Source of the DNA: JACCUZ01 sp038246575
GTDB taxonomy: Bacteria; Actinomycetota; Actinomycetes; JACCUZ01
DNA: 51,538 bases
Assembly (NCBI GenBank): GCA_038246575.1
Contig: JBBRVU010000009.1
Location: forward strand, 1 to 51,538
Reading direction: 5' to 3'
Positions 7,834 through 15,462 of the stretch are shown one piece after another. Each line of letters begins with the position of its first letter. Position 1 is the stretch's first letter. The notes below the pieces were generated by a model. It did not search any database. It saw only the letters and a program-made list of their open reading frames with translations, and was not told the DNA's origin. Made by a program: the position numbers and the translations under genes.

Positions 7834-8997
7834 TCACCGGCGCCTGCTCCGGAGGTGGTCGCTGAGCTGGCCGGAGAACAAGGTGAGCGCCGAGCCGATC
7901 GCCATGTGCATGTCCAGGTACTTGTAGGTGCCTAGCCGGCCGCCGAAGAACACGTCCGCCTCGGCCTTGCCCATGTCGCGGTAGGCCAGCAGCCGGTCGC
8001 GGTCCTTGGGGGTGTTGACCGGGTAGTACGGCTCGTCATCGCGATCGGCGAACCGGGAGAACTCGCGCATCACCACGGTGCGGTCTTCGGGGTAGTCCCG
8101 CTCGGGGTGGAAGTGGCGGAACTCGTGGATGCGGGTGTAGGGCACGTCCTCGTCGGCGTAGTTCATCACCGGTGTCCCCTGGAAGTCCCCGACGCCGAGA
8201 ACCTCCTGCTCGAAGTCCAGCGTGCGCCAGCCGAGCTCGCCGTGGGCGAAGTCGAAGTAGCGGTCGACGGGCCCGGTGTAGACGACCGGGACCTGGCCGA
8301 CCACGGCGGCCTTGTGCACCGGCTGGGAGGTGTCGAAGAAGTCGGTGGACAGCCGCACCTCGATGTTCGGGTGGTCGGCCATCCGCTCGATCCACGCCGT
8401 GTAGCCGTGGGTGGGCAGTCCCTCGTAGGTGTCGCTGAAGTAGCGGTTGTCGTAGGTGTAGCGCACCGGAAGCCGACTGATCACCTCGGCCGGCAGCTCA
8501 CGGGGGTCGGTCTGCCACTGCTTGGCGGTGTAGCCGCGGATGAAGGCGTCGTAGAGGGGGCGCCCGATCAGCGAGATCGCCTTGTCCTCGAAGTTGTCCG
8601 CCTCGCCGGTCTCGATCTCGGCCGCCTGCTCGGCGACCCGGGCGCGGGCCTGCACGGGGCTCAGCGCGGACCGGAAGAACTGGTTGATGGTGCCGAGGTT
8701 GATCGGCATCGGGAAGACCTCGCCGCGGTAGGTCGTGTAGACCCGGTGCTGGTAGGACGTGAAGTCGGTGAACCCGGTGACGTAGTCCCACACCGCCTTG
8801 TTCGAGGTGTGGAACAGGTGGGCGCCGTAGCGGTGCACCTCGATCCCCGTGTCGGGCTCGTCCTCGCTGTAGGCGTTGCCGCCGATGTGGTCGCGACGGT
8901 CGATGACCAGCACGCGCAGGCCGAGCTCGGTGGCGGCCCGCTCGGCGACCGTGAGCCCGAAGAAGCCCGAGCCGACCACCACGAGATCGGGGTCCAC
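7834..8997 (-). CDS. glf: UDP-galactopyranose mutase
   Basis: This 387-residue flavoenzyme converts UDP-galactopyranose to UDP-galactofuranose in the cytoplasm. The FAD-binding motif VVGSGFFGLTVAER lies at residues 6-19, followed by the family hallmarks DHIGGNAYS, GAHLFHTS, the substrate region FPMPINLGTINQFF and YTAKQW. Length is typical of the bacterial enzyme. The GTG at 8997 has an AGAGGAG site 5-6 nt upstream. It is divergent from a GlfT1-like galactofuranosyltransferase and in an operon with a glycerophosphotransferase, so the exported polymer very likely contains galactofuranose. Confidence 0.96.
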   Translation of the reverse strand: MDPDLVVVGSGFFGLTVAERAATELGLRVLVIDRRDHIGGNAYSEDEPDTGIEVHRYGAHLFHTSNKAVWDYVTGFTDFTSYQHRVYTTYRGEVFPMPINLGTINQFFRSALSPVQARARVAEQAAEIETGEADNFEDKAISLIGRPLYDAFIRGYTAKQWQTDPRELPAEVISRLPVRYTYDNRYFSDTYEGLPTHGYTAWIERMADHPNIEVRLSTDFFDTSQPVHKAAVVGQVPVVYTGPVDRYFDFAHGELGWRTLDFEQEVLGVGDFQGTPVMNYADEDVPYTRIHEFRHFHPERDYPEDRTVVMREFSRFADRDDEPYYPVNTPKDRDRLLAYRDMGKAEADVFFGGRLGTYKYLDMHMAIGSALTLFSGQLSDHLRSRRR

Positions 8998-9007
8998 GCC
9001 TGCTCCT

Positions 9008-9044
9008 CTACTGTCGAGCCGTCCGGTTTTCCGCTAGACAGTAG
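9008..9044. repeat. Inverted repeat in the glf / galactofuranosyltransferase divergent promoter
   Basis: CTACTGTC (9008-9015) and GACAGTAG (9037-9044) form perfect 8-bp arms separated by 21 bp, in the middle of the 104-bp divergent region. Spacing of two helical turns and a half between arm centres suits a dimeric regulator acting on both genes. The sequence shows the symmetry; the operator role is inference. Confidence 0.4.
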
Positions 9045-9101
9045 CCAGCACCGGGCACCGATCCGCAGCAGGCCACAGCAGGCCGGACCAGGGAGGCACA
9101 C

Positions 9102-10073
9102 GTGGCAGGCGGTCCGGACGAGCACGGATCGGTGGCTGCCGTCGTCGTCACGTACAACCGCAGGGACTACCTCGCAGCATTGCTGCCCTCCCTGCTGGCC
9201 TCCACCCGCCCGCTGGACGCGATCTACGTCGTGGACAACGCCAGCACCGACGACACGCGGGACTGGTTGGCGCGCGAGTACGCCGACCACCCGGTCGTGA
9301 CGCCCATTCTGCTGGAGACCAACTCGGGTGGTTCGGGCGGCTTCTCGGCCGGCGTGATCCGGGCCTACCAGGACGGCCACGACTGGTTCTGGCTGATGGA
9401 CGACGACGTCACCGCCATCCCTGACGGACTCGAGGGTCTGCTCCGCTTCTCCGACCGGTCGGGCTGCATCCACGGCCGCCGGGTCGACTTCCACGGCGGC
9501 GCCTTCTTCTGGCAGCCACGGATCAACGAGTTCCTGGGTATACCGCTGCCCTATCTCAAGGACCCTTTCGCCGGCGGTGAGACCGTGTTCGAGACGAACT
9601 CCGGGGTCTTCGAGGGCATGCTGGTCAGCCGCGAGGTTGTCGCGCAGATCGGCCCGCCGGACCCGCGGTTCTTCATCACCTGGGACGACGCGGTCTACGC
9701 GCTGGTGGCCTCGAGAGTCACCACCGTGGTCTACGTGGACCACTTCTCGCTGCGCCGGCAGCGCGAGCAGCGTCAGGTGTCCCTCGCTGTCCGCCACCTC
9801 AACGACGCGTCGGATCTCTTCCGGTTCCACGTCATGCGCAACCGCGGCTACATGGCCCACTACCTGCGCCACCTCGACGCATACTCGCCGGTGGGGTTCG
9901 GGGTCGGCACCGCGCTGACCCTGGCCAAGGAGTTCGTCCGGCTGATCGCCGTGGAGCACAGCCTCACGGGCACCGGGGCGCTGCTGCGCGGCTGGCGCGA
10001 GTCGAGGGCCCTCATGTCGGCCGCGTGGGAGCCGACGGGAACCGGCGCCCTCGAGGCCCCGCGCGCGCCCTGA
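9102..10073 (+). CDS. GT2-family glycosyltransferase, GlfT1/rhamnosyltransferase-like
   Basis: This 323-residue GT-A fold transferase begins with AAVVVTYNRRDYL, followed by VDNASTDDT, the loop NSGGSGGFSAG at about 74-84, and an acidic metal-binding motif LMDDD at about 98-102. A later TWDDAVYALV resembles the catalytic WDD region of GlfT1/WbbL-type enzymes. It probably adds the first galactofuranose residues from UDP-Galf onto a lipid-linked primer at the cytoplasmic membrane. The GTG at 9102 has a GGGAGG site. It is divergent from glf. A rhamnosyl or other sugar specificity cannot be excluded. Confidence 0.8.
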   Translation: MAGGPDEHGSVAAVVVTYNRRDYLAALLPSLLASTRPLDAIYVVDNASTDDTRDWLAREYADHPVVTPILLETNSGGSGGFSAGVIRAYQDGHDWFWLMDDDVTAIPDGLEGLLRFSDRSGCIHGRRVDFHGGAFFWQPRINEFLGIPLPYLKDPFAGGETVFETNSGVFEGMLVSREVVAQIGPPDPRFFITWDDAVYALVASRVTTVVYVDHFSLRRQREQRQVSLAVRHLNDASDLFRFHVMRNRGYMAHYLRHLDAYSPVGFGVGTALTLAKEFVRLIAVEHSLTGTGALLRGWRESRALMSAAWEPTGTGALEAPRAP

Positions 10074-10155
10074 CGGCGAGCCTGCCGGATCGGGTGCCGC
10101 CACGCGCTTAGCCTCGGGGCCGACGTCGTCACCCGAGGGAAGGTCTGTCGCTGCG

Positions 10156-11631
10156 ATGCCCGCTCGCCCCGGTGCTGTGGGCACCCTCCCACCGCCGCGC
10201 GTCGTCCCCGCCCCGACGCCCCGACGGCGGCGGCGCTGGGGGCCCGGGGCCGCGCTGGTCCTGGCCGCCATCGCGTCGCTGCTGGTCCTGGCCGTCAGCG
10301 CGTCCGGCTACGCCTTGATCCGGTGGTCGAGCGGGTCCATCGAACGGGTGGACGCATTCGCCGGCCTCACCGACCGCCCGGCGCGCAACGCGGCGGGCAC
10401 CACGACGTTCCTGCTGGTCGGCTCGGACGCCCGCGAGGGGATGTCGAAGGCGGACATGCGGGACCTGCACGTCGGCACGCTCGCCACCGCGGCCGGTCGT
10501 CGCGCCGACACGATGCTGCTGGTGCAGGTCTCGGACAACCGCGGCACGGTGACCGCGGTCAGCCTGCCGCGCGACTCCTACGTCACGATTCCCGCCCATG
10601 CGGGCACCGACGGGTCCCGGGTGCCGGAGCGGCGCAACAAGCTCAACGCCGCGTACGCCTTCGGCGGCGCCCCGCTGGCGATCGGCACCATCGAGCGCAC
10701 CACCGGCGTGCGGATCGACCACTACGTCGAGGTCGACTTCGTCGGATTCGTCAAGCTGGTCGACGCCGTCGGTGGAGTGGACGTCTGCACCCCGGTGCGC
10801 ATCCGGGACCGCCGATCCGGTCTGCGGCTGCCGCGTGGCACCAGCCACGTGGACGGCAGGACGGGCCTTGCCTACGTGCGCGCCCGGTACTTCGACGCCC
10901 GTGCCGACCTGGGCCGGGTCGAACGTCAGCAACGGTTCCTGGCGGCCATGGCCAGCCGCGTCACGAGCAGCGACGTCCTGCTCGACCCTCGAGCACTGGT
11001 GCGGTTCCTGGAGGCAGCGCTGTCCGCGGTCCGCGCCGACCCGGGACTCAGCGAGAGCCGGCTCGTCCAGCTCGGCACGTCGTTGCGCCACGTCTCCGGG
11101 CGGGACATCGCGTTCCAGACCGTGCCGATCGCCAATCCTTCCTACCGGGCACCTGGCGCGGGCGCGGTCGCCCTCTGGGACGAGACCGCGGCGCAGGAGC
11201 TCTTCACCAGGCTGCGCACGGATCAGCCCGAGGCCAAGCAGCAGCTGGCGCGCAAGGACCGGCCCACCATCGACCCGGCCCAGGTGCGGGTCCAGGTCTA
11301 CAACGGCGTCGGGACGGCCGGGCTGGGGACCGCGGCCAGCCAGGAGCTCGCCAGCCGTGGGTTCGACGTGGCCGGCGCCGCGAAGGACTGGCGGAGCACC
11401 GGGGTGGCCCGGACGCTGATCCGCTTCGACTCCCGCTACACCGAGAGCATCAAGACGGCGGCTGCCGCGCTCCCCGGAGCCCGTCTGGTAGCCGTCGACG
11501 GGCTGGGACGCACCATGCAGGTGATCATCGGCACCTCGTACACGGGGACGAGCGCGGTCAAGGTGGCAGCGACGCCGGCGAGCGGCGGCGGAACGACCCC
11601 GCGCACCGCGGCCGCATCGCCCTGCTCCTGA
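10156..11631 (+). CDS. LytR-CpsA-Psr (LCP) family cell-wall ligase with LytR_C domain
   Basis: This 491-residue membrane protein should transfer a lipid-linked polymer to peptidoglycan on the outer face of the membrane. A basic proline-rich cytoplasmic tail is followed by one membrane span at about 31-55. The LCP domain starts near LLVGSDAREG (86-95) and includes RRADTMLLV, SLPRDSYV (136-143), RRNKLNAAYAFGGAP and YVRARYFDARADLGRVERQQ. The C-terminus (about 375-465) is a LytR_C domain beginning VRVQVYNGVGTAGLG, which is common in actinobacterial LCPs. It follows the polymer cluster and precedes a second LCP gene. Known LCP proteins attach teichoic acids, capsule or arabinogalactan; the location here argues for the glycerol-phosphate/galactofuranose polymer. 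Confidence 0.93.
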   Translation: MPARPGAVGTLPPPRVVPAPTPRRRRRWGPGAALVLAAIASLLVLAVSASGYALIRWSSGSIERVDAFAGLTDRPARNAAGTTTFLLVGSDAREGMSKADMRDLHVGTLATAAGRRADTMLLVQVSDNRGTVTAVSLPRDSYVTIPAHAGTDGSRVPERRNKLNAAYAFGGAPLAIGTIERTTGVRIDHYVEVDFVGFVKLVDAVGGVDVCTPVRIRDRRSGLRLPRGTSHVDGRTGLAYVRARYFDARADLGRVERQQRFLAAMASRVTSSDVLLDPRALVRFLEAALSAVRADPGLSESRLVQLGTSLRHVSGRDIAFQTVPIANPSYRAPGAGAVALWDETAAQELFTRLRTDQPEAKQQLARKDRPTIDPAQVRVQVYNGVGTAGLGTAASQELASRGFDVAGAAKDWRSTGVARTLIRFDSRYTESIKTAAAALPGARLVAVDGLGRTMQVIIGTSYTGTSAVKVAATPASGGGTTPRTAAASPCS

Positions 11632-11655
11632 CCTCCGCGGTTCGGGCGCACCCAG

Positions 11656-11677
11656 GGTCCGACGGTACCGTCGGACC
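11656..11677. repeat. 22-bp perfect palindrome between the two LCP genes
   Basis: The sequence centred on GGTACC at 11664-11669 is self-complementary over 22 bp with no spacer (left arm GGTCCGACGGT, right arm its exact complement). It lies 25 bp after the first LCP stop and 30 bp before the second LCP start. It may be an operator or a cruciform/terminator hairpin; the embedded TACCGT could also serve as a -10 element. Confidence 0.5.
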
Positions 11678-11707
11678 TGAACTGGCCGACCGGACGACGA
11701 GGTGGAC

Positions 11708-12844
11708 GTGAGCGGATCGCGGGACTGGCCCCAGGGGTGGTCGCGGGGCGACGGCTCCGACGGCGCTCCCGGCGCGCCCAGCGGCTCGGACTCCGAGCGC
11801 ACCCAGGTCATGCGCGTGCCGCCCGGGCGGAACCGGCGGGACGACCAGGTCCAGCCGCCCCGTCGCGGTGCGCACCCGCCGCCCCCGTTCGAGCGCACCC
11901 GGCCGAGGCGCGGCGGTGGCGGCCGCCGGTGGGCACGCCGGGCGGTGATCGCGCTGCTGGTGATCATCGCGCTCGTCGTGGGCATGTCGCTGTACTTCTT
12001 CTCGCGGATCGACAAGGTCGACGCAGTCAGCGACTACGACGGGCGACCCGAGGCCGCGTCAGGAACCAACTGGCTGATCGTGGGGTCGGACAGCCGGGAG
12101 GGCCTCACCCGCAAGCAGGTCAAGGCGCTGCACGTCGGCCGGGCCGCGGGCAGGCGCACCGACACCATCATCCTGCTCCACGAGCCGGCCTCAGGTCCGC
12201 CGACGCTGGTCAGCCTGCCTCGCGACTCGTACGTGCCGATCCCCGGCAAGGGCCGCAACAAGATCAACGCCGCGTACGCCTTCGGTGGCGCACCACTGCT
12301 GGCGCAGACCATTGAGGCGGTCAGCGGGCTGCGCATCGACCACTACGTGGAGATCGGTTTCGGAGGCTTCGTCAACATGACGGAAGCCGTCGGCGGCGTG
12401 ACGCTGTGCCCGACGCGCAACATCCGCGACCAGAAGAGCGGCCTGCGGGTGAAGAAGGGCTGCCAGGAGATGGACGGCATCACGTCGCTGGCCTACGTAC
12501 GCGCTCGGTACTTCGACCCCAAGGGCGACCTCGGCCGGGTGGAGCGCCAGCAGGAGTACCTCGGCGCGCTCTCGGACAAGGCACAGAGCCCGATGACGTT
12601 GCTCAACCCGTTCCGGATGGTCGGGCTGGGCAACGCGGCGACCACCTCGCTGCGCATCGACGACGGCGACGGCCCGGTGTCACTCGTGAAGTTCGCGCTG
12701 ACCATGCGCGCGGTGGCCGGCGGCAAGGGCAAGCGCGTGACCGTGCCGGTCGCCGACCCGAACTACTCGACGCCGGCGGGTTCCGCGGTCCGCTGGGACC
12801 GGGACCGCGCGCTGAAACTGTTCCGCGGGCTCAAGGAGAACTGA
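11708..12844 (+). CDS. LytR-CpsA-Psr (LCP) family protein, second copy
   Basis: This protein of about 378 residues has a long charged, proline-rich cytoplasmic tail, one membrane span near residues 80-100 (VIALLVIIALVVGMSLYFF) and an extracytoplasmic LCP domain with LIVGSDSREGL, RRTDTIILL, SLPRDSYVPIPG, NKINAAYAFGGAPLL and AYVRARYFDPKGDLGRVERQQ. Unlike its neighbour it has no LytR_C domain and ends soon after the LCP core. The start at 11708 has GAGG at a 5-nt spacing; a GTG at 11702 is an in-frame alternative. Two adjacent LCPs suggest partly redundant enzymes or different polymer substrates. The 3' end is 10 bp from the convergent acyl-CoA dehydrogenase. Confidence 0.92.
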   Translation: MSGSRDWPQGWSRGDGSDGAPGAPSGSDSERTQVMRVPPGRNRRDDQVQPPRRGAHPPPPFERTRPRRGGGGRRWARRAVIALLVIIALVVGMSLYFFSRIDKVDAVSDYDGRPEAASGTNWLIVGSDSREGLTRKQVKALHVGRAAGRRTDTIILLHEPASGPPTLVSLPRDSYVPIPGKGRNKINAAYAFGGAPLLAQTIEAVSGLRIDHYVEIGFGGFVNMTEAVGGVTLCPTRNIRDQKSGLRVKKGCQEMDGITSLAYVRARYFDPKGDLGRVERQQEYLGALSDKAQSPMTLLNPFRMVGLGNAATTSLRIDDGDGPVSLVKFALTMRAVAGGKGKRVTVPVADPNYSTPAGSAVRWDRDRALKLFRGLKEN

Positions 12845-12854
12845 CCGCGGTAGG

Positions 12855-14006
12855 TCAGGACAGCAGCTGGCGGGCTATCACGAGCCGCTGCACCTGGTTG
12901 GTGCCCTCGTAGATCTGGGTGATCTTGGCGTCGCGCATCATCCGCTCCACCGGGTAGTCCTTGACATAGCCGTAGCCACCGAGCACCTGCACCGCGTCGG
13001 TGGTGACCTCCATCGCGGTGTCGGACGCAAAGCACTTCGCAGCCGCACCGAAGAACGTCAGGTCGGCGTCGCCGCGCTCGGACTTCGCAGCAGCGACGTA
13101 GGTCATCTGCCGAGCCACCTCGACCTTCATCGCCATGTCGGCCAGCAGGAACTGGATGCCCTGGAACTTCGCGATCGGCGAGCCGAACTGCTGACGCTCC
13201 TTGGCGTAGCCGACGGCGTACTCCAACGCGCCGGCGGCAATGCCCACGGCCTGGGCGGCGATGGTGATGCGCGTGTGGTCGAGCGTGCGCAGCGCAGTCT
13301 TGAAGCCGGTGCCCTCGGCGCCGATCAGGCGGTCGGCCGGGATGCGGCAGTTGTCGAAGTACAGCTCGCGGGTCGGGGACCCCTTGATGCCGAGCTTCTT
13401 CTCCGGGGCCCCGAAGGTGAATCCCTCGTCGGACTTCTCGACGACGAACGCCGAGATGCCGTTTGCTCCCGAGTCGGCGTCGGTCACGGCCATCACGGTG
13501 TAGTACTCGGAGACCCCGGCGTTCGTGATCCACCGCTTGGCCCCGTTGAGCACGTACGAGTCGCCGTCGCGGGTGGCCGTGGTGCGCATCGCAGCGGCAT
13601 CGCTGCCGGCCTCTGGCTCGGAGAGCGCGTAGGAGAACATCGCCTCACCTGACGCGATGGCCGGGAGGTAGCGCTTGCGCAGGTCCTCGGACGCCGCGAG
13701 CAGCAACGGCATCGTGCCCAGCTTGTTGACCGCGGGGATCAGCGAGGTGGACGCGCAGGCGCGGGCCACCTCCTCGATGACGATGCAGGCGGCCAGGGCA
13801 TCGGCGCCTGCCCCGCCGTACTCCTCGGGAACGTGCACCGCGTGGAAGTCGGCCTTGCGCAACGCCTCGTAGGAAGCCTGGGGGAACTCTGCGGACTCGT
13901 CCACCTCCGCGGCCAGTGGCGCGATCTTGTCGTCGCAGACGGCACGGACGGCCTCGCGCAGCATCTGGTGCTCGTCGGAGAGGCGGAAGGAGTCGAAGTC
14001 GCTCAC
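12855..14006 (-). CDS. Acyl-CoA dehydrogenase (FadE25-like)
   Basis: This 383-residue FAD enzyme oxidises acyl-CoA to trans-2-enoyl-CoA. It has the standard N-terminal helical, middle beta and C-terminal helical parts, with YALSEPEAGSDAAAM and KRWITNAG in the FAD/substrate region, RQQFGSPIAKFQGIQ, QVLGGYGYVKDYPVER, and the catalytic base Glu367 in QIYEGTNQVQR. Overall it resembles mycobacterial FadE25, which also lies beside purE/purK; the chain-length preference is unknown. The GTG at 14006 follows TAACCT by 7 nt and has no Shine-Dalgarno, indicating a leaderless mRNA. The much longer in-frame extension upstream is antisense to other genes and was discarded. Confidence 0.93.
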   Translation of the reverse strand: MSDFDSFRLSDEHQMLREAVRAVCDDKIAPLAAEVDESAEFPQASYEALRKADFHAVHVPEEYGGAGADALAACIVIEEVARACASTSLIPAVNKLGTMPLLLAASEDLRKRYLPAIASGEAMFSYALSEPEAGSDAAAMRTTATRDGDSYVLNGAKRWITNAGVSEYYTVMAVTDADSGANGISAFVVEKSDEGFTFGAPEKKLGIKGSPTRELYFDNCRIPADRLIGAEGTGFKTALRTLDHTRITIAAQAVGIAAGALEYAVGYAKERQQFGSPIAKFQGIQFLLADMAMKVEVARQMTYVAAAKSERGDADLTFFGAAAKCFASDTAMEVTTDAVQVLGGYGYVKDYPVERMMRDAKITQIYEGTNQVQRLVIARQLLS

Positions 14007-14013
14007 GCCGAAA

Positions 14014-14019
14014 AGGTTA
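14014..14019 (-). promoter_or_regulatory. -10 element (TAACCT) of a leaderless promoter, acyl-CoA dehydrogenase gene
   Basis: On the minus strand TAACCT is followed by TTTCGGC and then the GTG at 14006, a 7-nt gap that puts the transcription start at the start codon. Confidence 0.55.
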
Positions 14020-14057
14020 CGACCCCTGCGTGCGACGAGTCCGCGGGGTGCGGCGGA

Positions 14058-14063
14058 TAGCCT
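14058..14063 (+). promoter_or_regulatory. -10 element (TAGCCT) of a leaderless promoter, CoA-binding protein gene
   Basis: TAGCCT is followed by six nucleotides and the ATG at 14070. With the promoter on the other strand at 14014-14019, the two divergent -10 elements are about 39 bp apart, so both genes share a compact regulatory region. Confidence 0.5.
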
Positions 14064-14069
14064 CGCCCC

Positions 14070-14492
14070 ATGTCTTCGCCAGCGCGACCCGCGCCGCCGA
14101 CCGGCGGGCTCGAGGTGGTGCGACGCGTGCTCGCGTGCCAGACCTGGGCGGTCGTCGGGCTGCGGCAGAACACGGTGCGTCCTGCCTACGGCGTGGCTCG
14201 GTTCCTGCAGTCGCACGGCAAGCGGATCGTGCCGGTACACCAGCATGCGCAGGACGTCTTCGGCGAGACGGCATACGCCAGGCTGGCCGACATCCCGTTC
14301 CCGGTCGAGGTCGTGGACGTCTTCGTGAACTCGACCCGGGCCGGCGACATCGCCGATCAGGCGGTCGCGATCGGGGCCCGTGCCGTCTGGTTCCAGCTGG
14401 GCGTCATCGACGAGGAAGCCGCGTGCCGGGTGCGTGACGCCGGTCTGGAGATGGTGATGGACCGCTGCCCGGTGATCGAGTGGCCCAGGTAG
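14070..14492 (+). CDS. CoA-binding domain protein (YccU type)
   Basis: This 140-residue protein has a single Rossmann-type CoA_binding_2 domain: TWAVVGLRQNTVRPAYGVARFLQ near the start, IPVxVEVVDVF-type strands in the middle, and ARAVWFQLGVIDEEA followed by MDRCPVIEW near the end. Such small proteins bind CoA or acyl-CoA; their role is not well defined, and they resemble the N-terminal domain of ADP-forming acyl-CoA synthetases. The ATG start is leaderless by position. It is divergent from an acyl-CoA dehydrogenase, which fits a link to acyl-CoA metabolism. Confidence 0.85.
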   Translation: MSSPARPAPPTGGLEVVRRVLACQTWAVVGLRQNTVRPAYGVARFLQSHGKRIVPVHQHAQDVFGETAYARLADIPFPVEVVDVFVNSTRAGDIADQAVAIGARAVWFQLGVIDEEAACRVRDAGLEMVMDRCPVIEWPR

Positions 14493-14506
14493 ACCGGGGC
14501 TATCGG

Positions 14507-15394
14507 ATGGTCGTACGCCGCGCGCTCGCACTCCTGATGGCTGTCTGCGCCGCCCTGGTCGTGGCCCCCGCCTCGCCGGCCGACGCAGCCCGGCTGAGCC
14601 GCCCGTTCGATGGCGCCGGGACGTGGGTGTCGATGTTCTCCGGAGACGCGATCTGGGACCGGCCGGCCCGCCACGTCCAGCAGATGAGGGCGCGCGGGGT
14701 GCGCACGCTGTACCTGCAGACCGCCAGCTCGAGCTCGCCGGTCGGCACCGATCTGTACCGACGGGCGGCGCTGGCGCGCTTCCTGCACGCCGCCCACGCC
14801 CGCGACATGCAAGTGGTGGCGTGGTACCTCCCGCCGCTGCGTCGGGTGGGCCGCGAGCGCGACCGGGCGCTCGCAGCCATCAGGTTTCGCACGGTCCGGG
14901 GCGATCGGTTCGACGGGTTCGCGCTCGACATCGAGCCGTCGGCGACCACGCCACGCGGGGCCTCGCGCGACACCAACCTGCGCCGGTTGAGCCGGCGCCT
15001 TCGCGCGTCGGTGGGCGACCACTACCCACTCGGCGCGATCTTCCCGTCGCCGGTCGGCATGGAGCGGGTCCCGAGGTACTGGCCGGACTTTCCGTTCGGC
15101 ATCATCGGTCGCTTCTACGACGTCGCGCTGCCGATGAGCTACTCGACGAACCGGGCACACGGCCCCGCGGCGACGTACGTCTACACCGCGGACAACGTCG
15201 CCATCCTGCGCGAGCGGCTGGGGCCGGAGCAAGCGATCCACGTCATCGGCGGCCAGGCGGCCCGGTTGAGCCGCCGCGAGACCCGCGCGTTCGTCCAGGC
15301 GTGCAACGACACCGGGGTGAGCGGGGCGAGCCTCTACCACTACAGCGGCTACGGCCCCGAGGACTGGCAGGAGATGGCGGCCCTCGCACACTGA
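14507..15394 (+). CDS. Secreted protein with a glycoside-hydrolase-like barrel
   Basis: This 295-residue protein begins with a clear signal peptide (MVVRRALALLMAVCAALVV, predicted cleavage after PADA, residue 27). The mature part starts with GAGTWVSMFSGDAIWD and alternates strands and helices. The segment FDGFALDIEPS (Asp141, Glu143) and later DVALPMSYST resemble the DxE and MxY elements of GH18-like barrels, so a carbohydrate-active or carbohydrate-binding role outside the cell is plausible. I do not recognise a named family. The ATG at 14507 is favoured because the signal peptide begins there; a GTG at 14480 would overlap the upstream gene by 13 bp. Confidence 0.7.
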   Translation: MVVRRALALLMAVCAALVVAPASPADAARLSRPFDGAGTWVSMFSGDAIWDRPARHVQQMRARGVRTLYLQTASSSSPVGTDLYRRAALARFLHAAHARDMQVVAWYLPPLRRVGRERDRALAAIRFRTVRGDRFDGFALDIEPSATTPRGASRDTNLRRLSRRLRASVGDHYPLGAIFPSPVGMERVPRYWPDFPFGIIGRFYDVALPMSYSTNRAHGPAATYVYTADNVAILRERLGPEQAIHVIGGQAARLSRRETRAFVQACNDTGVSGASLYHYSGYGPEDWQEMAALAH

Positions 15395-15403
15395 CCGGAT
15401 CCC

Positions 15404-15431
15404 TTGACTTATCGATTGTCGATGTTATCGT
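15404..15431 (+). promoter_or_regulatory. Promoter TTGACT-N16-TATCGT for the DUF2975/XRE operon
   Basis: A -35 TTGACT (15404-15409) and -10 TATCGT (15426-15431) are separated by 16 bp in a locally AT-rich stretch. They precede an AGGGAG ribosome site (15451-15456) and the ATG at 15463. Two operator-like repeats overlap the promoter. Confidence 0.7.
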
Positions 15432-15440
15432 CTTTCGATA
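15410..15440. promoter_or_regulatory. Tandem inverted-repeat operators (TATCGA-N3-TCGATR type)
   Basis: Two 15-bp imperfect palindromes follow each other: TATCGATTGTCGATG at 15410-15424 and TATCGTCTTTCGATA at 15426-15440. Each has 6-bp arms with one mismatch and a 3-bp spacer. One covers the spacer between -35 and -10, the other the -10 itself. The XRE-type regulator encoded at 16123-16344 is the natural candidate to bind them. Confidence 0.55.
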
Positions 15441-15462
15441 GTACCTAGCGAGGGAGATCGAC

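Noticed and set aside
12855..14531. Extension of the acyl-CoA dehydrogenase to a 558-residue fusion.
   Set aside because: The added N-terminal part is antisense to the CoA-binding protein gene, and the leaderless promoter points to GTG at 14006.
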